Source: Pseudomonadota bacterium (lineage in GTDB: Bacteria; Pseudomonadota; Gammaproteobacteria; Burkholderiales; Methylophilaceae). Taken from it: DNA of 9,844 nucleotides. Below, one piece after another: positions 1 to 6,130 of this stretch. A program made the position numbers and the translations under genes. The DNA is taken from NCBI GenBank assembly GCA_023459535.1, contig JAEWTK010000242.1, positions 1 to 9,844 of the forward strand, written 5' to 3'. The first letter of the stretch is position 1. Every line of letters begins with the position of its first letter. The notes under the pieces were generated by a model. It worked only from the letters and a program-made list of their open reading frames with translations. It had not been told where the DNA came from and made no database searches.

Positions 1-391
1 TCCACGGGCAATGCAGTACGGAGAACTGCTTGACGCCACGGACGATGGTCGGCACCAGCAGCGATGCTGCAGCGACGAAGCGCAAGCGGCTTCTGACGAA
101 GGGCGTAATCCTCTGCCAGGGACGGAGGAAATCCCATACCACCACCAGCAACAGCAGATAGCCGCTCTTGATGATGACGTTCTTCACATAGCCGTGCATC
201 AAGTCCTTGGCGAACCAGCTGTCCAGCCATGGAAAAACCTTCTGTTCCTCGTCGTAGTAGTAATCCTCGATCCAAAGATCGATATCGGTGTATTGACCCA
301 AAAGCAGCAGCAACACGGCGGTCGCCGCCAGCCCCAGCACGGCACGCCGGAACCAGGGCGCACCCAGGCTTGCCTTCATCCTGACCGACAT
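1..391 (-). CDS. PAP2-family membrane lipid phosphatase, N-terminal part (runs off left edge)
   Basis: The first 130 residues are present; the gene continues past base 1. Residues about 15-33 and 74-87 are hydrophobic membrane segments, with a third at about 103-117. Between the first two is an acidic, aromatic stretch (DYYYDEE at 43-49), probably periplasmic. The visible end, KQFSVLHCPW at 121-130, resembles the first signature of PAP2 phosphatases in which HCPW follows the Lys-containing motif; this type includes LpxE/LpxF-like lipid A phosphatases. The SGH and HxxxD catalytic motifs would lie outside the window. The chosen ATG at 391 is 3 bases after the stop of the upstream gene, with no strong ribosome site, so translation is probably coupled; a second Met at residue 5 (379) is possible. 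Inferred role: removing a phosphate from a membrane lipid or lipid A at the periplasmic face. The family call is moderately sure; the substrate is unknown. Confidence 0.72.
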   Translation of the reverse strand, partial: MSVRMKASLGAPWFRRAVLGLAATAVLLLLLGQYTDIDLWIEDYYYDEEQKVFPWLDSWFAKDLMHGYVKNVIIKSGYLLLLVVVWDFLRPWQRITPFVRSRLRFVAAASLLVPTIVRGVKQFSVLHCPW

Positions 392-394
392 CGT

Positions 395-2380
395 TCAGTT
401 CGCGACCGGCGCTTGCTCAGGCATCGCGGCCAACACCGGCAATTCCTTCAAGCCGCCGTCCTTGAAGGCACGGGCCGCGGTCTGGTAGTAGGCGATAGCT
501 TCCTTGACCAGTTGCGGGTCGGCACTGGCCGGCTCCGCTTCGTAGGTCACCGGATCGATACGATAAGCTTCCACCACTTGTCGCGGCGACAGCACGATCA
601 GCTGGTCGTTCTTGTAATAGCCGAGCGACTGATAATTACTGACAAAGGCGCGCGGCGCGACATGGTCGTCAGTGAACATGTTGTGACCGAAAAACTGTTC
701 CGAACCGGCAACTCCCAGCAGATCCAGCAGGGTCGGCGGCACGTCGATCTGGCTGACCAGTCGTTCGTAACGGCCGGGCTTCAGCAGCGCCGGTGCATAA
801 AAGAGCATGGGGATGTGGTATTTGGCCACCGGCAGGCGTGTCTTGCCCGCCACCGACGCACAATGATCGGCAACGATGACGAACAGCGTATCGTCGAACC
901 AGGGTTTGCTCCTGGCCTGTTCGATGAAACGGCCGATGGCATAGTCGGTGTATTTCACCGCTGCGCGGCGATTGCCCTGCGGCAAGTCGATACGCCCTTC
1001 GGGGAAAGTATAAGGCCGGTGGTTACTGGTCGTCATGATCTGCATGAAGAAGGGGCGGTCGCCGCCAGCCGCCGCATCCAGCGACTGCATGGCATTGTCG
1101 AACAGGCTTTCGTCGGCCACCCCCCAGACGTTTTCCATGACGATGGATTTTTCGTCAAAATCGGTACGGTCCGTCACCTTGAAATCATTGCCCTGAAAAT
1201 AGGCATTCATGTTGTCAAAATAGCCGTAGCCGCCATAGACGAACTCGGTAGCGAATCCCTGAATTTCCAGATATTCACCCAAGGTGCCCAGATGGTCGCT
1301 ATTCGGCCGGCGCACGATAGCCTGACCGGGGATTGGCGGCGTTCCCAGTGACAATGCTTCCAGACCGCGGACCGTACGGGTACCGGTAGCGAACAGGCGC
1401 TCGAACTTGAGGCCTTCCTGCATCAGGCGGTCCAGGTTTGGCGTCAGATTCTCGCTATTGCCATAGGCACCAAGATATTTTGCTGACAGGCTTTCCACCG
1501 TGATCATGACCACGTTTTTCGGCCGCTTGTGGAATGGTCCCAAGGTTGCGCGGTCTTCCTCGTAACGGGCACGAATGACCCGTACATCGGGTTTGCGTTT
1601 GACGCCGATGGCGGCCAGCACCTCCGACGCCTCACGTTCAGGCATGGTGGCATAGAAGCGGTTGTAGTCCAGTTCGTTGCGACGCATGGCTGCTGCCAGA
1701 TTGAACAGGCCATTGGCGCCAAGCTCCTGGGCATAGGCATTGCCGGCCAGACCGGTTTGATCGAGATTGGCGGCGACGCCGCTGAGCCAAGGCAGGCCAA
1801 GCGCCAGACCGATCAGCGCAGCGCGACGCGACCAGCTGTGCGGCGTCGCACTGAAATCCAGATAACGGCTGCTGAGCCAGACAATCATGCTGGCCAGTAG
1901 GGCAATGGCCGTCAGGATCCATGGCACCGGATAGGATTCGCGTATATTGCCGATAACCTCGGTGGTATAGATCAGATAATCCAGCGCGATGAAATTGAAA
2001 CGTGTCGTGAATTCCTCCCAGAACAGGTATTCCGCCACCATGCCGAACAGCAGGGCGGCGACCACGAGCCAGGCAATCAGCCACGACATGACGCGCACCG
2101 TCCTGCCGGCGCGCAGCCGGTTGCCGAGCAGCGCCGAACCCAGCAGGAAGGCACTGGCCAGATAACCCAGTGTCCAGACATCAAACCAGGTGCCGAGCGC
2201 AAAGACCTTGAGCGACTCGACCGCAGTCATCTCCTCCGGCCCGACTTCCAGCCAGAGCACCAGCCTCAGCAAGAACCAGCTGACCAGCGCGATCGATACC
2301 AGAAACAACGGGAAAAACACGGCCTTGCGTTCTGCATTGGCGTTTTGTACTGCGGATTTTTTCATTGCTGCAATTCTCAT
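395..2380 (-). CDS. LTA synthase / phosphoethanolamine-phosphoglycerol transferase family membrane enzyme
   Basis: This is a 661-residue protein of the alkaline-phosphatase/sulfatase superfamily (LtaS, MdoB, EptA type). Residues about 20-205 carry roughly five membrane helices, and about 286-610 form the extracytoplasmic catalytic domain. Visible catalytic features are VESL with metal-ligand Glu296, the nucleophile region GTRTVRGLEA with likely Thr336, NHRPY with His454, and ADH with Asp505-His506. Known members move phosphoglycerol or phosphoethanolamine from a phospholipid to a glycan or lipid A. The stop-start overlap with the upstream kinase gene is ATGA (2377-2380), which indicates coupled translation. 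Met6 is an alternative start. The acceptor cannot be told from sequence; the adjacent PAP2 phosphatase and LPS-kinase-like gene suggest a lipid A, LPS core or novel envelope-lipid acceptor. The superfamily call is firm and the donor/acceptor call is open. Confidence 0.9.
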   Translation of the reverse strand: MRIAAMKKSAVQNANAERKAVFFPLFLVSIALVSWFLLRLVLWLEVGPEEMTAVESLKVFALGTWFDVWTLGYLASAFLLGSALLGNRLRAGRTVRVMSWLIAWLVVAALLFGMVAEYLFWEEFTTRFNFIALDYLIYTTEVIGNIRESYPVPWILTAIALLASMIVWLSSRYLDFSATPHSWSRRAALIGLALGLPWLSGVAANLDQTGLAGNAYAQELGANGLFNLAAAMRRNELDYNRFYATMPEREASEVLAAIGVKRKPDVRVIRARYEEDRATLGPFHKRPKNVVMITVESLSAKYLGAYGNSENLTPNLDRLMQEGLKFERLFATGTRTVRGLEALSLGTPPIPGQAIVRRPNSDHLGTLGEYLEIQGFATEFVYGGYGYFDNMNAYFQGNDFKVTDRTDFDEKSIVMENVWGVADESLFDNAMQSLDAAAGGDRPFFMQIMTTSNHRPYTFPEGRIDLPQGNRRAAVKYTDYAIGRFIEQARSKPWFDDTLFVIVADHCASVAGKTRLPVAKYHIPMLFYAPALLKPGRYERLVSQIDVPPTLLDLLGVAGSEQFFGHNMFTDDHVAPRAFVSNYQSLGYYKNDQLIVLSPRQVVEAYRIDPVTYEAEPASADPQLVKEAIAYYQTAARAFKDGGLKELPVLAAMPEQAPVAN

Positions 2381-3213
2381 GATGCTTCATGTTCAGGTTT
2401 GACAGATGTTGCGGGAGACGGCTTGCCGCAGGGCAGCGGACGCGAAGCCTTGGGCCGCGTGATGATGGCCAGCATTCGTTTCGATTCCGGGCTCAGGCGC
2501 TTCTCCTGCCGATAGGTCAGGAAAAAACGCAGCCGCTCGGTTCTGCTGCAACCGCAAGTGTGCCGATGCAATATGCCGAGGTCCTTGAGTGCCGCCTGTT
2601 TGCCGCTCCATCTCCTGCGCGCTTTTTCCAGATCGATGAAACAGGTCAGAAAACTGCCATCCGGCTGCTGTTTGACGAAAATATGCTTTGGATAGGGGCA
2701 GCTGTGCTGAAAGCGATGTGCATGCATACGACGCATGGCAGCCGCCACGCTGTCGAACAAGCGCTGGCGGGTCGCACGACCCATGCCGGCGGTGATCAAG
2801 GTCTGGCCATCACCCAGCGGTTGGTAGCCCTGCAGCGCCAGCATCATCAGCATCGCCTGCTGCTTGCCCTGCTGCTGGCGTTGTCCGTAGTAAAGCAGGC
2901 CGGCAGTCGGAATGTCGTAGCGGTTGAAAAGCCGGATATTGCGATATTCGCGCTCGAAGGTCGGGCGCAAACGCAAAAAATGCTGCCAACTGCGGTAGAC
3001 GTGATTCTCTTGGCGCTTGATGAAGACCTGAGTCTGGCTGTCATCATCCAGCTGCAGTGCAGCCGTGCAGACACCGCTCCAGCCGCCGCGACGGTAGTTG
3101 GGTTCCTCGAACCAGTTATCCTGCTGCAACTTCCAGAGCGCAAGGAAACTGTCGGCATGATTCTGATGCAGCGTACGGCGCCATGCCGCGCTGATGTATT
3201 CCATGACTGTCAT
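2377..3213 (-). CDS. InaA / lipopolysaccharide-kinase family protein
   Basis: This 278-residue protein has the diverged protein-kinase fold of the WaaP/KdkA/InaA group, whose members include LPS core heptose and Kdo kinases. The likely ATP-binding Lys is K66 (VFIKRQ), with the helix-C Glu near E88 (FEREYRN). The catalytic-loop region is QHSCPYPKHIFV (169-180) and the DFG-equivalent Asp is D194 in FIDLEKARRR. The classical HxD aspartate is Cys172; loops ending in PKHIFV without that Asp are, from memory, usual for the InaA branch. Upstream in-frame codons reach 3255 but lie inside the previous gene. The ATG at 3213 is preferred because AGGA sits 9 bases before it and it begins 5 bases after that gene's stop. 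The 3' end overlaps the LTA-synthase-like gene by 4 bases. Inferred role: cytoplasmic phosphorylation of a sugar or lipid head group in this operon's product or of LPS core. Confidence 0.85.
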   Translation of the reverse strand: MTVMEYISAAWRRTLHQNHADSFLALWKLQQDNWFEEPNYRRGGWSGVCTAALQLDDDSQTQVFIKRQENHVYRSWQHFLRLRPTFEREYRNIRLFNRYDIPTAGLLYYGQRQQQGKQQAMLMMLALQGYQPLGDGQTLITAGMGRATRQRLFDSVAAAMRRMHAHRFQHSCPYPKHIFVKQQPDGSFLTCFIDLEKARRRWSGKQAALKDLGILHRHTCGCSRTERLRFFLTYRQEKRLSPESKRMLAIITRPKASRPLPCGKPSPATSVKPEHEAS

Positions 3214-3218
3214 GCGCT

Positions 3219-3899
3219 TCAATCCTGTTTCTTGCGCAGCACATAGGTGCGCCACATGTGGTAGTACTTGAGGAAATCCAACCGCGCTTCCACTTCAAAG
3301 CCACTGGCGGCGAACTCCGCCTCGATGGTGGCCGCCGGAATCAGGAAACGGTTCTGATACGGATGTGACTTGCGATGTTCGTCCTGCGCCCGACGGCGCA
3401 TGGCCTTGTAATTGCCATCCACCCAGAGCGAAACGATCACCGTGTCGCGGGTGACGCGATGAAATTCTTTCAGCAGCTGCAGGCGTTGCTCCGGTTTGCC
3501 CAAGTGGTGCATGAAACGGATGCAGAAGATACTGTCGACGAAGTTGTCCGGGACCGACAGCTCGAAAGCGGAGGCCTGAAAACCGTGAATCCGTTGCGTG
3601 ATGTGCTTCGGCCGGTTGGCCATACCTGCATCGATCATGGTCTGGTTGTAGTCGCTGGCGTGAATGATGCGCTCCGGGTCTTCGGCCAGCACATCCCAGA
3701 AACGGCCGGTACCGCAAGGGGTATCCAGCACGGACTTCGGATTACCGGCCAGGCGCAAGGCCTTGCGCGCGATCTGATGGTCGCGCCAATTTGAGAGCCG
3801 GCGCCAGAACTCGTACTCGTGCTTCTCGAAATATTCCTGCGCATGTTCGGCGTCGTACTTGCCGGCAAATTCCAGTTCACTGCTCGCTTGCTGATTCAT
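3219..3899 (-). CDS. Class I SAM-dependent methyltransferase
   Basis: This 226-residue cytoplasmic protein has a Rossmann-type methyltransferase core. Motif I is VLDTPCGTG at residues 57-65, the ribose-binding acidic residue is D83 (ASDYN), and the post-II region is DSIFCIRFMHHL at about 122-133, followed by an FHRVTRDTVIVSLW strand. The C-terminus (about 165-226) is rich in Tyr, Arg and Lys and could hold the substrate site. It resembles UbiE/Methyltransf_11-type enzymes acting on small molecules or lipids more than DNA or rRNA methylases. The ATG at 3899 has AGGA 9 bases upstream. It lies between an exported TPR gene (50-bp gap) and an LPS-kinase-like gene (5-bp gap), so it probably methylates an intermediate or head group of the same pathway. 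The substrate is unknown. Confidence 0.88.
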   Translation of the reverse strand: MNQQASSELEFAGKYDAEHAQEYFEKHEYEFWRRLSNWRDHQIARKALRLAGNPKSVLDTPCGTGRFWDVLAEDPERIIHASDYNQTMIDAGMANRPKHITQRIHGFQASAFELSVPDNFVDSIFCIRFMHHLGKPEQRLQLLKEFHRVTRDTVIVSLWVDGNYKAMRRRAQDEHRKSHPYQNRFLIPAATIEAEFAASGFEVEARLDFLKYYHMWRTYVLRKKQD

Positions 3900-3908
3900 C
3901 TATGGGTG

Positions 3909-3912
3909 TCCT
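3909..3912 (-). promoter_or_regulatory. Ribosome binding site of the methyltransferase gene
   Basis: On the minus strand this reads AGGA and sits 9 bases before the ATG at 3899. The surrounding gap (3900-3949) contains no terminator-like hairpin with a T-run, so transcription probably reads through from the TPR gene. Confidence 0.6.
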
Positions 3913-3949
3913 ATCCGTTTTTCTGTTTATCGGCTATGCAGGCCTGGGC

Positions 3950-4618
3950 TCAAAGTTTCTTCCTGGCTTTTTCCATACCGGCCTCGATTTCCTGACGGCG
4001 ACCGGCATCGGCATCTTCGCGCCCCGGTCTGGCAGGCGCTGCCAAGGCCTTTTCGTAGTGCTGAATGGCTTGCTCGTATTCACCACGTTCGCTAAGGAAA
4101 TCGGCATAGAAGTAGTTCGGGTCGATGCCATTCGGATTGATCTGCAGTGCCTTTTCCAGATAGGCGCGTGCTTTCTTCTTGTCACCGAAGCCGAGCGGCC
4201 AGCCCGGCACCTTGTAATGCAGTGAACCCAGCGTGGTATAGGCGGAACCCTGCAGAGCCTGCGGATTGGCTTTTTCTACTGCCAGCAGCAGATCGCGTGC
4301 CTTTTCGGCCTGCTTCAGCGCACCCAGCCCGCCCTTGGCCTTGGCATAGCCGCTCAGAATGATGGCCTCCCAGATCATGGCTTCAGGTGCATTTTGGCCG
4401 GATTGCACATGCTGCTCGGTGATCTGGCGTGCACGTTCGGCCAGCGCCTCGAACGCCTTCTCCTGCTCCTTTTCCGGCGTGTGGTAATTGGCCTTGGCCC
4501 AGTCGTGCTGCAATTGCACGATATCGGCCGGCAAGGGTTCTGCGGCAAAGGCCGCGGATCCCAGCGTCAGCAACGAAAAACTGCAAATCAATGTCAGTGC
4601 GGTGAGTAATTTCCTCAT
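3950..4618 (-). CDS. Exported tetratricopeptide-repeat protein
   Basis: This 222-residue protein starts with a clear Sec signal: MRKLL, a hydrophobic core at about 6-20, and a likely cleavage after SAAFA near residue 25. The mature part is helical. One repeat-like unit lies at about 98-120 (LKQAEKARDLLLAVEKANP) and two good TPR units at about 146-163 (KKARAYLEKALQINP) and 169-195 (YFYADFLSERGEYEQAIQHYEKAL). The short signature GWPLGFGDKKKA between the repeats seems characteristic of a small family found near envelope genes; it also loosely resembles TatT-type TPR proteins. The ATG at 4618 is chosen over the longer frame to 4669 because GGAGGAGA lies 7 bases before it and the signal peptide starts there. 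Inferred role: periplasmic scaffold or chaperone for the pathway, or a partner of the membrane transferase. No enzymatic residues are recognised. Confidence 0.82.
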   Translation of the reverse strand: MRKLLTALTLICSFSLLTLGSAAFAAEPLPADIVQLQHDWAKANYHTPEKEQEKAFEALAERARQITEQHVQSGQNAPEAMIWEAIILSGYAKAKGGLGALKQAEKARDLLLAVEKANPQALQGSAYTTLGSLHYKVPGWPLGFGDKKKARAYLEKALQINPNGIDPNYFYADFLSERGEYEQAIQHYEKALAAPARPGREDADAGRRQEIEAGMEKARKKL

Positions 4619-4625
4619 GGTGGTA

Positions 4626-4633
4626 TCTCCTCC
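4626..4633 (-). promoter_or_regulatory. Strong ribosome binding site that fixes the TPR-protein start
   Basis: The minus strand reads GGAGGAGA, 7 bases before the ATG at 4618. This is one of the strongest Shine-Dalgarno sequences in the window. It sits in the 19-base gap after the dehydrogenase stop and rules out the upstream in-frame ATG at 4669, which lies inside the dehydrogenase gene. Confidence 0.8.
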
Positions 4634-4637
4634 GGGT

Positions 4638-5453
4638 TTACTTGGTGGTGGTTCGGGAACGGCTGGCATAGGGCCGGGCGATCTCGGTCTGCTTTTTCAG
4701 CCCCATACTGACCAGGCTTGGCAAAAAGCCATTGAGCCAGGCAAAAAACGATTCCGGCTGACCGATATAACTCTCGCCATTGCCGCGAATCATGGCCTGC
4801 AAAATCTTTTCGGCGACCAACTCCGGTTCATCCAGATGGGTGCCGGTCGCCTTGAACATTTCGGTGGCAATCGCGTCGTTGATCGGTGTCTTCACTGCGC
4901 GTGGCGCGACATAGGTGACGGCGATGTCATGACCGGCCAATTCACGGCGCAACGCTTGCGAAAAACCGCGCATGGCGAACTTGGTCGCGCTATAGCTGGC
5001 GTAATGCGGGAAACCGATGGAACCGAAAATGGAACCGACATTGACGATTTGGCCACTATTGCGGGCGATGAAATCCGGCAGCAATGCGCGTGTCAGCTGC
5101 AAAGGTACGGTCAGGTTGACCTGGATCATCTGCGCGATGCGTTGCGGGTCCTGTTCGGCGAACTGCACAAAATCCAGGATGCCGGCATTGTTGACCAGGA
5201 CATCGACACCGCCCATCTTCAGCTTCGCTGCATCGGCAACGCCTTGCGCCGCATGGGCGTGGTTGAAATCAGCGACGATGATACTGGCCTTGCCTCCGCG
5301 TGACGAAATCACATCAGCCAAGGCATTGAGCTTTTGCGCGTCATAGCAGACCAACGCCAACTCGGCGCCTTCTGACGCCAACTTCAGCGCCAGATGTCGG
5401 CCAATGCCGCCGGTAGCGCCGGTCAGCAGGACGCGTTTGCCGGCCAGGCTCAT
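4638..5453 (-). CDS. Short-chain dehydrogenase/reductase (classical SDR)
   Basis: This 271-residue protein is a complete classical SDR. It has the nucleotide-binding motif TGATGGIG (11-18), NNAG (88-91), and the catalytic tetrad N113, S141, Y154 and K158 (YSATK). After the core it has a C-terminal extension (about 195-271) with hydrophobic stretches such as FFAWLNGFLPSLVSMG, which could contact a membrane or a long acyl chain. Known SDRs oxidise alcohols or reduce carbonyls with NAD(P)H. The start ATG overlaps the stop of the diiron-oxidase gene as ATGA (5450-5453), with GGAGG a few bases upstream. The context (acyl ligase, GNAT-like protein, diiron oxidase) suggests it reduces a ketone or aldehyde on a fatty-acyl-derived intermediate. 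That substrate assignment is inference. Confidence 0.93.
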   Translation of the reverse strand: MSLAGKRVLLTGATGGIGRHLALKLASEGAELALVCYDAQKLNALADVISSRGGKASIIVADFNHAHAAQGVADAAKLKMGGVDVLVNNAGILDFVQFAEQDPQRIAQMIQVNLTVPLQLTRALLPDFIARNSGQIVNVGSIFGSIGFPHYASYSATKFAMRGFSQALRRELAGHDIAVTYVAPRAVKTPINDAIATEMFKATGTHLDEPELVAEKILQAMIRGNGESYIGQPESFFAWLNGFLPSLVSMGLKKQTEIARPYASRSRTTTK

Positions 5454-6130
5454 GCCGCCTCCAGCATCTCAGCGGACAGAAAACGTTGCCCCAGATCACG
5501 GAAAATATCACCATAGAGCTTGTAGAACATCTTGGCGCTGTCTATCACCATCTGCTGGTCTGCAGGGTCTTCAATACGATTTGCCAGGGTTTCATAGAAA
5601 GCAACGTGGCTGACATCCAGTGAACCGTGCGATGTCAGGTAAGTGAACGCTTGCTTTCCCAGACCCAGGCTTTGCTGGATGGCGGCACCGGCCTGCGTTG
5701 CCATGGCCGTGCTGGTACCTTCCAGCACCAGCACCATACCGAGAAAGCCGACCGGATTGACGCGGTACACCATGTCATAGGCATAGGCCACCATCAGTTC
5801 GGTCGCCTGACCCGGTTTGCCGCGGCGCACGGCTTCGGCATCGCCGCCGCAGGCCTTGATATCGTTCAATATCCATTCCTGATGCCCCAGTTCTTCCTCG
5901 ATATACTCGGCCATGCCTTCGCGCAACCACTCATAGCGCTCCGGCAAGCGACCGCCACAGGCCATCAGCAAGGGCGTGGTGTGCTTGACGTGGTGATAGG
6001 CCTCGGTCAGAAAGGCAATATAGGCTTCCAGACTGACCTGACCGACGACCCCTGCACGCAGCAAGGGCAAATTGAACAGTGCTTCACGTTCATGCACGGT
6101 GGCAGCAAGCAGTTTTTCATACACAGACAT
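5450..6130 (-). CDS. Iron-containing redox enzyme, haem-oxygenase-like diiron oxidase (HDO) family
   Basis: This 226-residue all-helical protein belongs to the TENA/haem-oxygenase fold group that contains UndA, BesC and CADD. The expected metal ligands are all visible: E43 and H47 in TEAYHHVKH, E80 and H83 in EEELGH, E137 in LVLEGTS, and the H168-x3-D172-x2-H175 cluster in SHGSLDVSH. The last spacing matches, as I recall it, the His-Asp-His set of CADD. Known HDOs use O2 for oxidative C-C cleavage, desaturation or N-oxygenation; UndA turns medium-chain fatty acids into 1-alkenes. The start at 6130 is chosen because GAGGAA lies 7 bases upstream; the frame extends to 6169 but without a better site. 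It overlaps the acyl-ligase gene by 14 bases and the SDR by 4. Likely role: oxidising an acyl product made by the two preceding genes. The exact reaction is unknown. Confidence 0.87.
   Translation of the reverse strand: MSVYEKLLAATVHEREALFNLPLLRAGVVGQVSLEAYIAFLTEAYHHVKHTTPLLMACGGRLPERYEWLREGMAEYIEEELGHQEWILNDIKACGGDAEAVRRGKPGQATELMVAYAYDMVYRVNPVGFLGMVLVLEGTSTAMATQAGAAIQQSLGLGKQAFTYLTSHGSLDVSHVAFYETLANRIEDPADQQMVIDSAKMFYKLYGDIFRDLGQRFLSAEMLEAA

Noticed and set aside
11..1351. 446-codon open frame on the plus strand
   Set aside because: It lies opposite the PAP2 and LTA-synthase-like genes, which have clear family motifs. Its translation is low-complexity Gln/His/Arg-rich, typical of an antisense shadow.
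4550..4618. Lipoprotein signal in the TPR protein
   Set aside because: The only Cys near the N-terminus (residue 12) is inside the hydrophobic core and lacks a lipobox; the AAFA cleavage site fits signal peptidase I better.
4488..5303. 271-codon open frame on the plus strand
   Set aside because: It is antisense to the SDR gene, which has a complete catalytic tetrad, and it shows no motif of its own.
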